NCBI RefSeq assembly: GCF_009711715.1
Contig: NZ_VENF01000004.1
Coordinates: forward strand, 1 to 64,000
From: Methylophaga sp.
Lineage (GTDB): Bacteria > Pseudomonadota > Gammaproteobacteria > Nitrosococcales > Methylophagaceae
Reading direction: 5' to 3'
Length of the DNA stretch: 64,000 nucleotides
Within the stretch, counting starts at the first letter, position 1. Each line of letters begins with the position of its first letter. A program made the position numbers and the translations under genes. Below the pieces are notes generated by a model that worked only from the letters and a program-made list of their open reading frames with translations, was not told the DNA's origin and did no database searches. This document shows, in pieces, positions 9,317 to 18,377 of the stretch.

Positions 9317-9849
9317 CGACTATATCGTCCTCCACGACGGCTTGTGCGCATGCCTTCCGGCAACTTGCGCTGACTGCTGCCGACAGATGCATGGTGGGCA
9401 TGTGTCAGGGCACACGCCAAGGCATCAGCGGCATCTTCTTCCGGCACTTCCGGCAGATTCAGAATCACAGACATCATATACTGGACCTGATCTTTTTTCG
9501 CGTGGCCGTTGCCGACCACGGCTTTTTTAATCTGAGTCGCACTGTACTCGGCGACACTGAGCTCGCGGCTCACGGCAGCACAAATCGCCGCCCCGCGCGC
9601 CTGCCCCAGTTTCAGTGCCGAGTCTGCATTTTTATGCAGAAACACTTTTTCCACTGCCATCATCTGCGGCTGGTAACGATCAATCAGATCCGTGAGGCCT
9701 TCAAAGATCTGCTTCAGCCTGTCAGCAAATTCGCCATCTCCCACCATGAGCCGGCCGTTAATGACATGTTTAATTTTCTTGCCTTCCAGCTCGATAATGC
9801 CAAAACCGGTTTTGCGAGACCCCGGATCAATACCTAAAATTCGGGTCAT
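9313..9849 (-). CDS. ruvC: Crossover junction endodeoxyribonuclease RuvC
   Basis: A dimeric RNase H-fold resolvase that cuts Holliday junctions. The first catalytic aspartate is D8 ([12 protein letters not shown]). The acidic residue in [14 protein letters not shown] and the C-terminal pair in [14 protein letters not shown] complete the active site. Length 178 residues. Ten bases separate it from yebC. Confidence 0.98.
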   Translation of the reverse strand: MTRILGIDPGSRKTGFGIIELEGKKIKHVINGRLMVGDGEFADRLKQIFEGLTDLIDRYQPQMMAVEKVFLHKNADSALKLGQARGAAICAAVSRELSVAEYSATQIKKAVVGNGHAKKDQVQYMMSVILNLPEVPEEDAADALACALTHAHHASVGSSQRKLPEGMRTSRRGGRYSR

Positions 9850-9859
9850 CTGGTGGACG

Positions 9860-10609
9860 TCAGCTATCCAGCTGCGCCATCACCTCATCAGAAAAGTCAG
9901 CATTGGAATACACTTCCTGCACGTCATCCAGTTCTTCGAAGGCTTCGATAAGACCAATTGCTTTCCTGGCGTCCTCAACGTCCAGGCTGACGGTATTATC
10001 CGGATGCATGGTGACCTGCGATGATTCAACTTCAATACCGGCAGCCTCGAGGGCATCTTTCACTGTCGAATAATCTTCCGGTGCTGTGAACACATCAATG
10101 CTACCGTCGTCGTTGGTAACAATATCTTCGGCGCCGGCTTCCAGCGCAGCTTCCATGATGTCATCTTCTTCGGTACCGGCTGGCAGCGTGATAATGCCTT
10201 TCTGATTGAACATGAAAGCCACGCAGCCATCAGTACCCATATTGCCGCCACGCTTGGTGAAGACATTACGCACTGCCGCAACAGTGCGGTTTTTGTTATC
10301 GGTCATACAGTCGACCATGATTGCAATGCCATTGGGGCCGTAGCCTTCATAACGGATTTCCTCGTAGCTGACTCCTTCCAGCTCACCGGCGCCACGTTTG
10401 GCGGCACGCTCAATCACATCCTTGGTCATATTGCTACCCAGCGCCTTATCTATCGCTGCCCGCAGGCGTGGGTTGGTCGCGGGGTCGCTGCCGCCCATCC
10501 GGGCTGCCACGGTGATCTCGCGAATCAGCTTGGTGAACAGTTTGCCGCGTTTGGCGTCCTGTGCGCCTTTACGATGCTGAATATTTGCCCACTTACTGTG
10601 ACCTGCCAT
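9860..10609 (-). CDS. yebC: YebC/PmpR-family regulatory protein
   Basis: A three-domain protein of the YebC/TACO1 family. Members were first called transcriptional regulators; more recent work ties some to easing ribosome stalling at proline runs. The start [20 protein letters not shown] is the family signature. At 249 residues it is full length. The yebC-ruvC-ruvA-ruvB order is common. In E. coli a gene upstream of ruvC occupies the same place. Confidence 0.95.
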   Translation of the reverse strand: MAGHSKWANIQHRKGAQDAKRGKLFTKLIREITVAARMGGSDPATNPRLRAAIDKALGSNMTKDVIERAAKRGAGELEGVSYEEIRYEGYGPNGIAIMVDCMTDNKNRTVAAVRNVFTKRGGNMGTDGCVAFMFNQKGIITLPAGTEEDDIMEAALEAGAEDIVTNDDGSIDVFTAPEDYSTVKDALEAAGIEVESSQVTMHPDNTVSLDVEDARKAIGLIEAFEELDDVQEVYSNADFSDEVMAQLDS

Positions 10610-10674
10610 TGTGCTTAATACCTCTTAAATATTGCGCCGACCGGGCTGCATCACCCGGCCGCTTTGAACTTCTG

Positions 10675-11607
10675 TTATCGGACCAGTGTATTCCAGTTCT
10701 GGTAAACTTCACTGCGGCCGAGTACCTGATCGAAATACATGGACTGCAGCTTCTCGGTAATCGGGCCGCGGGTGCCGCTGCCGATAGGACGGTTATCCAG
10801 TTCACGGATCGGCGTGACTTCTGCCGCAGTACCGGTAAAGAAGGCTTCATCGGCGATGTAGACTTCGTCACGGGTAATGCGTTTTTCCACAACTTTGAGG
10901 CCGATATCACGCGCCAGGGTGATCACCGTGTCGCGGGTGATGCCTTCGAGCGCCGAGGTCAGTTCCGGTGTATACAGCACACCGTCGCGAACCATAAAGA
11001 AGTTCTCGCCACTGCCCTCACAGACAAAGCCCTGCGCATCAAGCAGCAATGCTTCGTCATAACCACAGCTCACCGCTTCCTGCAGCGCCATCATTGAATT
11101 CATGTAGTTGCCGTTGGCCTTGGCTTTACACATAGTGATGTTGACGTGGTGACGGGTGAACGAGGAAGTCTTGATGCGAATTCCCTTGGTCATGTTCTCT
11201 TCACCGAGATAAGCCCCCCAGCTCCAGGCCGCGACCATAGTGTGTACATTCAGGTTATCAGCGCGGATCCCCATCCCTTCTGAACCATAAAAACACATTG
11301 GACGGATATAGGCTGACTCCAGCTTGTTCTCGCGAACCACGGTGCGTTGTGCTTCGTTAATGGTGTCTTTATCAAACTGGATTTTCATACCCAGAATTTT
11401 GGCGCTGCGAAACAGACGATCAGTATGTTCCTGCAGTCGGAATATGGCAGTGCCGTTGTCGGCTTTGTATGCGCGCACGCCTTCGAACACGCCCATGCCA
11501 TAATGCAGGGTGTGAGTGAGTACGTGGACTTTCGCTTCCCGCCACGGCACCAGTTCGCCGTCCAGCCAGATAACGCCGTCACGATCCGCCATTGTTGCTG
11601 CTACCAT
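10675..11607 (-). CDS. ilvE: Branched-chain amino acid aminotransferase IlvE
   Basis: A PLP enzyme that performs the last transamination in Val, Leu and Ile synthesis. The PLP-binding lysine lies in the segment CKAKANGNYMNS. The start region DGVIWLDGELVPWREAKVHV is typical of class IV aminotransferases. I chose the ATG at 11607 (MVAATMADRD), with TAGGA just upstream. A TTG at 11622 and an ATG at 11592 are alternatives. Length is about 310 residues. Its start follows the glnE stop by a short gap. Confidence 0.95.
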   Translation of the reverse strand: MVAATMADRDGVIWLDGELVPWREAKVHVLTHTLHYGMGVFEGVRAYKADNGTAIFRLQEHTDRLFRSAKILGMKIQFDKDTINEAQRTVVRENKLESAYIRPMCFYGSEGMGIRADNLNVHTMVAAWSWGAYLGEENMTKGIRIKTSSFTRHHVNITMCKAKANGNYMNSMMALQEAVSCGYDEALLLDAQGFVCEGSGENFFMVRDGVLYTPELTSALEGITRDTVITLARDIGLKVVEKRITRDEVYIADEAFFTGTAAEVTPIRELDNRPIGSGTRGPITEKLQSMYFDQVLGRSEVYQNWNTLVR

Positions 11608-11631
11608 AATCCTAAATTCCAAGTCTGTCTG

Positions 11632-14460
11632 TTAATCGGGACTGATCAGGTTCTCGCCCAACCAGCGTTGCCAAATTGCGGCTACATGTTGTGGATAGTC
11701 ACCTACCTGCGCTTTGTCTATCAGCGCCGGTCTTTCCTGCAATACACAGTGGTTGGCTTCACTGCGGTAGTAACGATAAGCCTCAGCGAGCATGTCGCCT
11801 TCTGCCTGTGCCAGTCTGCCGGTGGCGACCAGTGCTTCCAAAATCCTGATATTATCTGTGTAAACCAGTAGTTCAGGCAAGTTTGCTGACCAGGCCAGTA
11901 CCGCATATTGCACCATAAACTCAATATCTGTGATAGCACCGATACCCTGTTTCAGATCAAATAGTTGGCCGTCGCTCTTATCGAGCTGGCCGCGCATCTT
12001 GCTGCGCATCTCACGGACTTTCTTTGCCAGCTGTTCACTGTCGCGAGGTTGAGCCAGCACCTGCTCACGAATCTGCCAGACTTTGGCGGCAAGCGCCTCA
12101 TCACCACCGACACAGCGGGCACGCACCAGCGCCTGGTGTTCCCAGGTCCAGGCTTCATCACGCTGATAATCGGCAAAGCCGCTTAAAGGGCTGACCAGGA
12201 GACCGGATGCACCGCTGGGCCTCAGCCGCATATCCACTTCATAAAGAATGCCGCCAGGCGTGATGGTGGTCAGCAGATGAATCATGCGCTGGGCGAGACG
12301 AGTGTAAAACACCATCGGCTCGACCGGCTTGTCGCCATCGGTCATACCTACCTGGTCATCGTCAAAAATAAAGACGAGGTCCAGATCCGAGCCGTAACCA
12401 AGCTCCAGCCCGCCGAGCTTGCCATAAGCCAGAATCGTAAATCCGCAACGGGCCGGATCATCAGTTTTTGCGGCGGGCGGGTAGCCATGTCGTTTGACCA
12501 GATGTACCCAGGCCAGTTGCAAGACTTTCTCCAGTTGAATTTCTGCCAACTCCGAGAGCTGGTCGCCGACCCGCATCAGGGGCAAGACATCCGTCACATC
12601 GGCAGCGGCGACATGCAGCGTGGCAATCTGTCGGAATTCGCGCAGCCGGTTCATCATCTGTTCCAGGTCATCTTCATCTACCGATGCCAGAAATAATTCC
12701 AGCTGCTTTTTCAGCTCATCACGCGCCGGCACTTCATAGAGTGAACGCGGGTCCAGCAGTTCATCCAGCAAAACCGGATAGCGAGCCAGTTGATGACTGA
12801 TCAAGGGACTGGCCGCACACAATTTGACCAGCTGCGACAAGGCCATCGGATTTTCCACCAGCAAAGACATGTAAGCACTGCGACGCATGATTGATTCCAG
12901 CAGTGGCATCAGCCTCGGCAAGGTTTCATCCGGGTTGTCTGTACCCGCCGCGGCCTGCACTAACAGCGGCAGTAATTTTTCCAGCCGCTGGCGACCGGTC
13001 TGACTGAGATTGCGGCATATATGCTGGTCCATCAGCTTATCCAGTACTTCCAGACAAGCCTCTGGCTGTTGGTAACCGCATTGATTCAGGTATTCCAGCT
13101 TTTCTTCTTCACCCGCATTAAGTAGCGAAATATTATTCGTCGCCGCTTCATCTTCCGCCTGAGGCGCTGCCAGCAACTGATTGAAGTGATCATGGACCTG
13201 CTGGCGATGCTGCCAGAGCTTGTCGTTGAAGGCTTCCCAGTCCTCAAAGCCCATACTTTGCGCCAGACGCTGTCTTGCCTCTGCCTCTTTAGGTAAAACA
13301 TGCGTTTGCTGATCGGCCCAGGCCTGAATACGGTGCTCGGTACGACGCAGAAAGACGTAAGCCTGTTTCAGTTCGTTCACTGCGTAACCGGACAGCACAT
13401 TGCGCTCAGCCAGACAATCGAGAATCGTCAAAATCGGTCTTTGCTGCAAAGGTTTATCACGGCCACCATAAATCAGCTGAAATACCTGTCCGATAAACTC
13501 AATCTCACGAATACCTCCTGCCCCCAGCTTGATATTATCTTCCATGCCTCTGCGATGCAGCTGACCCGCAATCATCGATTTCATTTCCCGCAGCGAGTCG
13601 AACATGCCGTAATCCAGGTAACGCCGGTAAATAAAGGGACGCAGCATGTCTGACAAAGCTTTTTTCGCTTCCTCACTGCCGGTGATAGCACGCGCTTTAA
13701 TCATCGCGTAGCGTTCCCACTCCCGGCCCTGCGTCTGGTAGTACTCTTCCATCGCTTCATAGCTTGAGGCGAGTACCCCGCTCTCACCGAATGGACGCAG
13801 CCGCATGTCGACACGGAACACAAAACCATCAGCGGTCTGGTTATCCAACGCCTGGATCAGTTTGCGTCCGAGTCGGGTGAAAAACTCTTCATTGCTGAGT
13901 GTCTTGCGGCCGCCCCGGGTTTCGCCCTCCTCGGGGTAGGTGAAAATCAAATCAATATCAGATGACAGATTCAACTCGCCGGCACCCAACTTACCCATGC
14001 CCAGCACTACCAGAGTCTGTTCATTACCGTCTTCATCGCAGGGTTGTCCGTAAAGCGCAGTTTGCCATTCATGCAGCAGACCCAGGCTCTGTTGAATACA
14101 GACATCCGCCATCGCTGACAGATCCGACATCGTTTCGGCCAGATCGGCCCAGCCAGACAAATCCCGCCAGATAATCCGGACCATTTGCTGTTGGCGGAAA
14201 AAACGCAGCTCACGTTGCAGCCCGGTCTCATCACTCACCGCCTCCAGCCGTTGTGACAGCATCTGTTCAAAAGCTGTCTTATCCAGTTTCTGCTGAATCA
14301 GCCCTGAAGACAGCAACGCGTCCAACTGCGCAGGCTGTCGCAGCCCCCATTGCATTACAAAGTCGCTGGCAGCCAGCACTGTCTCCGCCGTAGGTTTCAG
14401 TTCAGGTGCGGCTGAAAGCGCCTTGCTCCAGTTTTCAGCTAAAGAAAGCCCGGCTGACAT
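11632..14460 (-). CDS. glnE: Bifunctional glutamine synthetase adenylyltransferase/deadenylase GlnE
   Basis: Controls glutamine synthetase by adding or removing AMP on a tyrosine, under the direction of PII. Two nucleotidyltransferase halves are visible: the N-terminal deadenylase (LNLSSDIDLIFTYPEEG, about residue 165) and the C-terminal adenylase (LGYGSDLDLVFIFDDD, about residue 690). At 942 residues it is full length. It is the first gene of the long leftward run; its promoter should lie between 14461 and 14690. Confidence 0.97.
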   Translation of the reverse strand: MSAGLSLAENWSKALSAAPELKPTAETVLAASDFVMQWGLRQPAQLDALLSSGLIQQKLDKTAFEQMLSQRLEAVSDETGLQRELRFFRQQQMVRIIWRDLSGWADLAETMSDLSAMADVCIQQSLGLLHEWQTALYGQPCDEDGNEQTLVVLGMGKLGAGELNLSSDIDLIFTYPEEGETRGGRKTLSNEEFFTRLGRKLIQALDNQTADGFVFRVDMRLRPFGESGVLASSYEAMEEYYQTQGREWERYAMIKARAITGSEEAKKALSDMLRPFIYRRYLDYGMFDSLREMKSMIAGQLHRRGMEDNIKLGAGGIREIEFIGQVFQLIYGGRDKPLQQRPILTILDCLAERNVLSGYAVNELKQAYVFLRRTEHRIQAWADQQTHVLPKEAEARQRLAQSMGFEDWEAFNDKLWQHRQQVHDHFNQLLAAPQAEDEAATNNISLLNAGEEEKLEYLNQCGYQQPEACLEVLDKLMDQHICRNLSQTGRQRLEKLLPLLVQAAAGTDNPDETLPRLMPLLESIMRRSAYMSLLVENPMALSQLVKLCAASPLISHQLARYPVLLDELLDPRSLYEVPARDELKKQLELFLASVDEDDLEQMMNRLREFRQIATLHVAAADVTDVLPLMRVGDQLSELAEIQLEKVLQLAWVHLVKRHGYPPAAKTDDPARCGFTILAYGKLGGLELGYGSDLDLVFIFDDDQVGMTDGDKPVEPMVFYTRLAQRMIHLLTTITPGGILYEVDMRLRPSGASGLLVSPLSGFADYQRDEAWTWEHQALVRARCVGGDEALAAKVWQIREQVLAQPRDSEQLAKKVREMRSKMRGQLDKSDGQLFDLKQGIGAITDIEFMVQYAVLAWSANLPELLVYTDNIRILEALVATGRLAQAEGDMLAEAYRYYRSEANHCVLQERPALIDKAQVGDYPQHVAAIWQRWLGENLISPD

Positions 14461-14539
14461 AATTTTTCCTTTTTTTGATTTGTGTTCGCCTCAACTTACT
14501 TTAACGCAAGCACTGCCAAACAGACTAAATTTGAATGAG

Positions 14540-14589
14540 TTCTCAACATTGAATTTTCGCTGCTGCTATTGTGTCAAACATGTTGAGAA
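14540..14589. repeat. 10-bp inverted repeat upstream of the PA2779-family gene
   Basis: TTCTCAACAT (14540-14549) and ATGTTGAGAA (14580-14589) are perfect complements 30 bases apart. They lie between the divergent glnE and PA2779-family starts. They could be an operator pair or an RNA stem in the 5' leader. Confidence 0.45.
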
Positions 14590-14690
14590 TAACCTGAACG
14601 CCTGGACTCAGAATCATCAAATCTACAACTTCACCAAGCTGCCGACTCAGGTTGTCCTTGCGTCATTATTGTTTTGATAAGGAGAGTCCC

Positions 14691-15092
14691 ATGAATTTCT
14701 TCAGACGCTTTACCAAACTCGTACCGATTTTATCGATACTGGCCCTGTTCAGCATGAACATCACTCCGCTGCAGGCCGCTATGGTAGATAACGGCCAATT
14801 GATTGCGCAATCCCAGCAGGATCTGAGCAAACAGACATTGCTGGCCCAGCTGGACCGTCAGGAAGTACAGGACCAGCTTGTCGCGATGGGGGTAGATATG
14901 AACACGGCCAAACAGCGAATCAATCAGATGACGGAACAGGAACTCGCTCGCGTAGCTCAGGACCTTGAGAATATGCCGGCGGGCAGTGGCCACATTATCG
15001 GTGCCATCTTGGTTATTTTCGTTGTACTGGTTGTCACCGATATGCTGGGGGCTACTGATGTATTTGGTTTCGTCCATGACATTAATCATTGA
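14691..15092 (+). CDS. PA2779-family membrane-associated protein (copy 1)
   Basis: A family of unknown function, named for Pseudomonas PA2779 and usually found beside a PA2778-type cysteine peptidase, as here. The 133-residue product has an N-terminal hydrophobic segment ending in LQAAMVDNGQ, a helical middle (about 35-95), the motif MPAGSG, and a C-terminal membrane helix (about 102-118) with a short tail FGFVHDINH. The ATG at 14691 has a strong AAGGAGAG site; a longer frame upstream lacks one. The second copy follows 150 bases later. The function is not known to me. Confidence 0.85.
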   Translation: MNFFRRFTKLVPILSILALFSMNITPLQAAMVDNGQLIAQSQQDLSKQTLLAQLDRQEVQDQLVAMGVDMNTAKQRINQMTEQELARVAQDLENMPAGSGHIIGAILVIFVVLVVTDMLGATDVFGFVHDINH

Positions 15093-15105
15093 GACGCGGC
15101 ATTTC

Positions 15106-15148
15106 GCTGTCACAGACAGCAGCAAGCAACACGGCTGTCTGTGACAGC
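15106..15148 (+). other. Perfect 15-bp inverted repeat between the PA2779-family copies
   Basis: GCTGTCACAGACAGC (15106-15120) and GCTGTCTGTGACAGC (15134-15148) enclose a 13-base loop. There is only a weak A/T stretch afterwards, so it is not a clear intrinsic terminator. It may stabilise the 3' end of the first transcript or pause RNA polymerase. Confidence 0.6.
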
Positions 15149-15192
15149 ATAATTATCTCGCAATCGATATAAGCTTTTGTTAACGTTGAACT

Positions 15193-15215
15193 ATACGGTC
15201 ATATGATAACCGTAT
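15193..15215. promoter_or_regulatory. Operator-like palindrome upstream of PA2779-family copy 2
   Basis: ATACGGT-N9-ACCGTAT is a perfect 7-bp inverted repeat, with half-site centres about 16 bp apart, as expected for a dimeric helix-turn-helix protein. It lies 28 bases before the start codon and overlaps a possible -10 element. The binding protein is unknown. Confidence 0.5.
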
Positions 15216-15242
15216 GATCCAACACTGGGAAAAGGAGTAGCT

Positions 15243-15641
15243 ATGAATTTCTTCAGACGCCTTGGAAAAGTTGTACCCATTCTCTCGATCTTGGCATTAC
15301 TGAGCATACACACCGCACCGCTGCAAGCAGCCATGGTGGATAATGATCAGATCTTGGCCAACGCACAGCAGGAAATCAGCAAAACTCAGATTTTGAGCGA
15401 ACTGGACCGTCAGGATGTTCAGGATAAACTGGTTGCCGCTGGCGTTAATATTGATGATGCCAAACAGCGTATCCAGCAAATGAATAACCAGGAGCTGGCC
15501 CAAATTCAACAGGACTTTGAAAACATGCCCGCCGGTAGCGGAATTATCGGTGCCCTGCTGGTTGTCTTTGTCGTATTGGTGGTGACCGATATGTTAGGCG
15601 CTACCAATGTATTCGGTTTTGTCCACGACATTAATCATTAG
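15243..15641 (+). CDS. PA2779-family membrane-associated protein (copy 2)
   Basis: A close paralogue of the preceding gene, 132 residues. It has the same MNFFRR start, signal-like segment ending LQAAMVDND, helical core, MPAGSG motif, C-terminal membrane helix and FGFVHDINH tail. Differences are concentrated in the helical core. The RBS is AAAGGAG. The stop is followed two bases later by the start of the cysteine peptidase gene. Tandem duplication is the simplest explanation. The function is unknown. Confidence 0.85.
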   Translation: MNFFRRLGKVVPILSILALLSIHTAPLQAAMVDNDQILANAQQEISKTQILSELDRQDVQDKLVAAGVNIDDAKQRIQQMNNQELAQIQQDFENMPAGSGIIGALLVVFVVLVVTDMLGATNVFGFVHDINH

Positions 15642-15642
15642 T

Positions 15643-16644
15643 ATGGAACTAACCTACCTCAAAAAAGGCGTCAGACTCCTGTCTGGCGCTTTTTTTGTTC
15701 TGCTGCTCAATGCCTGTGCCGGCACACCACAGACAAACCGTCTCAGTAATGAACCACCCGCTGACATTCCAAGCCGCCATGAACTGACAGAGGTCGCTTT
15801 TTTTCCACAGGAAAAGTACCAGTGTGGCCCTGCTGCGCTGGCGACTGTGCTAAATCGCCAGCATATAGCGGTCACGCCGGACGAGTTGGTCGACAAGGTC
15901 TATATCCCGGCACGCAAGGGCAGTCTGCAAATCGAAATGATCGCCACGGCGCGAAGCTATGACCTCCTGACCTACAAACTGGCCAGCAATCTTGGCGATA
16001 TTCTGAGGGAAGTCGCTTCGGGCAGACCGGTACTGGTATTCCAGAACCTCGCATTGGAATGGGTACCACAGTGGCATTATGCCGTCGTGGTCGGTTATGA
16101 CCTGAACCAGCAACAATTGATTCTGCGCTCAGGAACCAGCAAGCGCCATCTGATACCGTTTTCCACTTTTGAACGGACCTGGCAACGCGCCGATCACTGG
16201 GCTTATGTACTGGTTCCCCCCGATGAAGTTCCGGTCACCGCCAATGTCGTCGAGTACAGTCGCAGCGCTGTGGCACTGATGCAGTCAGGCCGTGAAAAAG
16301 CTGCCATGCAGGCATTTAAGACAGCCAGTGATTACTGGCCCGATCAGGCCTTGCCACAAATGACGTTGGGTAATGCCTTATACGCCATGGAAGATTTTGA
16401 AGCCGCGCAGGCCGCGCTCACCCGCGCGGTAACGAATGAACCGGATAATGCACAGGCCTGGAATAATCTGGCCTATGTACTCACAGCACGCCAATGTCGT
16501 GTCGCTGCAATCAAAGCGATAGGCTGTGCAGTCAGACTCGATCCCGATGATCAGAATCTCGCCGACAGTCTCAAGGAAATTGTCGGTCAACGTGATATGC
16601 CTGCCGGTCAGTGTGATGTGCCTAAATGTCCGCTTTATCAATAA
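15643..16644 (+). CDS. PA2778-family C39-like cysteine peptidase lipoprotein with TPR repeats
   Basis: A predicted lipoprotein, with a signal peptide and lipobox LNAC and lipidated Cys25. A papain-like C39-type domain follows: the catalytic Cys is probably C61 in YQCGPAAL and the His H145 in WHYAVVVGYD. The C-terminal half (about 205-320) has TPR repeats such as ALPQMTLGNALYAMEDFEAA. It is encoded directly after the PA2779 paralogues, which are candidate substrates. The start at 15643 has no good Shine-Dalgarno site, so translation may couple to the upstream gene. Codons 7-18 coincide with an intrinsic-terminator-like hairpin. The true substrate is unknown. Confidence 0.85.
   Translation: MELTYLKKGVRLLSGAFFVLLLNACAGTPQTNRLSNEPPADIPSRHELTEVAFFPQEKYQCGPAALATVLNRQHIAVTPDELVDKVYIPARKGSLQIEMIATARSYDLLTYKLASNLGDILREVASGRPVLVFQNLALEWVPQWHYAVVVGYDLNQQQLILRSGTSKRHLIPFSTFERTWQRADHWAYVLVPPDEVPVTANVVEYSRSAVALMQSGREKAAMQAFKTASDYWPDQALPQMTLGNALYAMEDFEAAQAALTRAVTNEPDNAQAWNNLAYVLTARQCRVAAIKAIGCAVRLDPDDQNLADSLKEIVGQRDMPAGQCDVPKCPLYQ
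15661..15696 (+). terminator. Intrinsic terminator-like hairpin inside the peptidase gene
   Basis: An A6 run, a G/C stem with arms GGCGTCAGAC and GTCTGGCGC around a TCCT loop, and a T7 run form a textbook intrinsic terminator. It lies 20 bases after the stop of PA2779 copy 2 but within the signal-peptide codons of the next gene. It could end most transcripts after copy 2 and lower peptidase expression. Confidence 0.7.
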
Positions 16645-16665
16645 GCCTGACCTCGAGGAAATGAA

Positions 16666-17004
16666 GTGGCTGATCTAAGCTGGGAAACCTTCCGGCAGGT
16701 TGAATTACGTGTCGGTACCATTATCGATGCCCGGCCGTTTCCCGAATCGCGCAACCCGAGTTATATCCTTCAGGTCGACTTCGGCCCGGATATTGGCGTA
16801 CGTAAATCCAGCGCCCAAATCACCGACTTATACACACCGGACACGCTGCTCGGCAGACAGGTCATTGCAGTGACTAATTTCCCGCCCAAGCAGATCGGGC
16901 CCATTATGTCGGAATGCCTGGTAACCGGTTTCCACAGGCCAGACCATAGCGTTGTCCTCGCCACCACTGATATGCCAGTTCCTGACGGCACACGCCTCGC
17001 CTGA
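16666..17004 (+). CDS. csaA: CsaA-type tRNA-binding protein
   Basis: A 112-residue dimeric OB-fold protein of the CsaA/EMAP-II-like family. Members bind tRNA, and Bacillus CsaA was described as a secretion chaperone. Signature segments are FRQVELRVGTI, RKSSAQITDLY and QVIAVTNFPPKQIG. It uses a GTG start at 16666, preceded by GAGGAAATGA. It follows the peptidase gene by 21 bases, but a functional link is not evident. Confidence 0.9.
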   Translation: MADLSWETFRQVELRVGTIIDARPFPESRNPSYILQVDFGPDIGVRKSSAQITDLYTPDTLLGRQVIAVTNFPPKQIGPIMSECLVTGFHRPDHSVVLATTDMPVPDGTRLA

Positions 17005-17158
17005 TAGCGCTGGACAACTGACTCATGCCGTGACTACTATCAGCATGAACATGCCTTTCAGGCGTTGTTTACGTGGCGGATGTGTGTTCACGTTTCCGCG
17101 TGAATTAAGGTGGCTCACCCCGCCATGGATTGTGACCTGATCTCAAGGAGCGCTGAGC

Positions 17159-17608
17159 ATGCTGAAAGAATTTAAAGAATTTGCCATGCGTGGCAATGTG
17201 GTAGATATGGCCGTGGGCATTATTATCGGTGGCGCTTTTGCCACCATCGTCAAGAGCCTTGTCGCTGATGTTCTTATGCCGCCAATCGGTTTGCTGCTGG
17301 GCGGTGTCGACTTTACTGATCTTTTTATTCTGCTGAAAGAAGGTACAACGGCGGCCCCTTATGTAACGCTTGCCGCCGCTCAGGAAGCAGGCGCAGTCGT
17401 CATTAGTTATGGTGTTTTTATCAATGCCGTTATCAGCTTCATTATTGTCGCTTTCGCTGTTTTCCTGCTGATTCGAAGCATTAACCGTCTGCGCCGCGAA
17501 GAAGAAATACCAGCGGCTGAGCCTACCACTAAAGATTGTCAGTATTGCTTCAGTACGGTGGCCATCAACGCGACCCGCTGTCCGCACTGCACCTCGGAAA
17601 TCGCCTGA
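17159..17608 (+). CDS. mscL: Large-conductance mechanosensitive channel MscL with C-terminal zinc ribbon
   Basis: MscL opens on membrane tension to release solutes during hypo-osmotic shock. The N terminus [20 protein letters not shown] and the first helix (about 15-45) are canonical. The second membrane helix lies at about 80-105. After the usual cytoplasmic helix (INRLRREEE) there is an added Cys4 zinc ribbon, C-x2-C ... C-x2-C (DCQYCF and RCPHCT), in the last 25 residues. E. coli MscL is 136 residues; this is 149. The RBS is AAGGAG. Confidence 0.95.
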   Translation: MLKEFKEFAMRGNVVDMAVGIIIGGAFATIVKSLVADVLMPPIGLLLGGVDFTDLFILLKEGTTAAPYVTLAAAQEAGAVVISYGVFINAVISFIIVAFAVFLLIRSINRLRREEEIPAAEPTTKDCQYCFSTVAINATRCPHCTSEIA

Positions 17609-17745
17609 AACTAGTGTTTCAGAACAGCTTGTTCAGCACTTAATACAAACAAACAGCGCCCATAAAAGGCTTGTTTTTCGGTTAAACTGGCCATGCAATT
17701 CACTTGAGCGGACCTGAGTTCGCCACCCGGCAGTCAGGAAACGTC

Positions 17746-18375
17746 ATGACAGAAAATTATCAGCACCCGCACCATCATGAGGCCCGGGGTTTCTCCGACA
17801 GACTGGCCTATCGGATTGTCAAATTCATGCGTTTCTTTGCCGATGTTTTCTTTGCAGGTCGGTATGGTCACCGGGCCGTGGTACTGGAAACTGTGGCTGC
17901 AGTACCGGGCATGGTAGGCGGTGCGATACAGCATCTGCACTCGCTGAGGCGAATGAAAGAGGATGACGGCTGGATTAAAATCTTGCTGGATGAGGCTGAA
18001 AATGAACGCATGCACTTACTGACATTCATCCAGATTGCCAAACCCAGCTTATTTGAACGGCTGATCGTGATTATCGCGCAGGGGGTGTTCTATAACCTGT
18101 TTTTTCTGCTTTATCTGTGCTCATCCCGCGTGGCACATCGTATTGTCGGTTATCTTGAAGAAGAAGCCGTTTATAGCTACACCGAATATCTTGAGGGCGT
18201 CGACAGTGGCAAATATGACAATGTCCCTGCACCGCAGATTGCTATCGATTACTGGCAGCTGTCGCCTGATGCCAAGCTGCGGGATGTGATTATTGTGGTG
18301 CGGGACGACGAAGCCAAGCACCGAGATGTAAACCATGATTTTGCCAATCAGCTGGAAACCAGGGAAAAGAACTAA
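17746..18375 (+). CDS. Alternative oxidase (AOX)
   Basis: A membrane-associated diiron ubiquinol oxidase that passes electrons to oxygen without pumping protons. All expected iron ligands are visible: E48 (LETVA), E87 and H90 (ENERMH), E139 ([10 protein letters not shown]), and E189 and H192 ([11 protein letters not shown]). At 209 residues it is compact, with no mitochondrial-type extension. I chose the ATG at 17746, with AGGAAA upstream, over a TTG at 17704. It is followed two bases after its stop by a DUF6164 gene. Confidence 0.94.
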   Translation: MTENYQHPHHHEARGFSDRLAYRIVKFMRFFADVFFAGRYGHRAVVLETVAAVPGMVGGAIQHLHSLRRMKEDDGWIKILLDEAENERMHLLTFIQIAKPSLFERLIVIIAQGVFYNLFFLLYLCSSRVAHRIVGYLEEEAVYSYTEYLEGVDSGKYDNVPAPQIAIDYWQLSPDAKLRDVIIVVRDDEAKHRDVNHDFANQLETREKN

Positions 18376-18377
18376 GA

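Noticed and set aside
10610..10674. Possible terminator between ilvE and yebC
   Set aside because: Only a 5-bp stem (CCGGG/CCCGG) with no T tract; the run is probably transcribed through.
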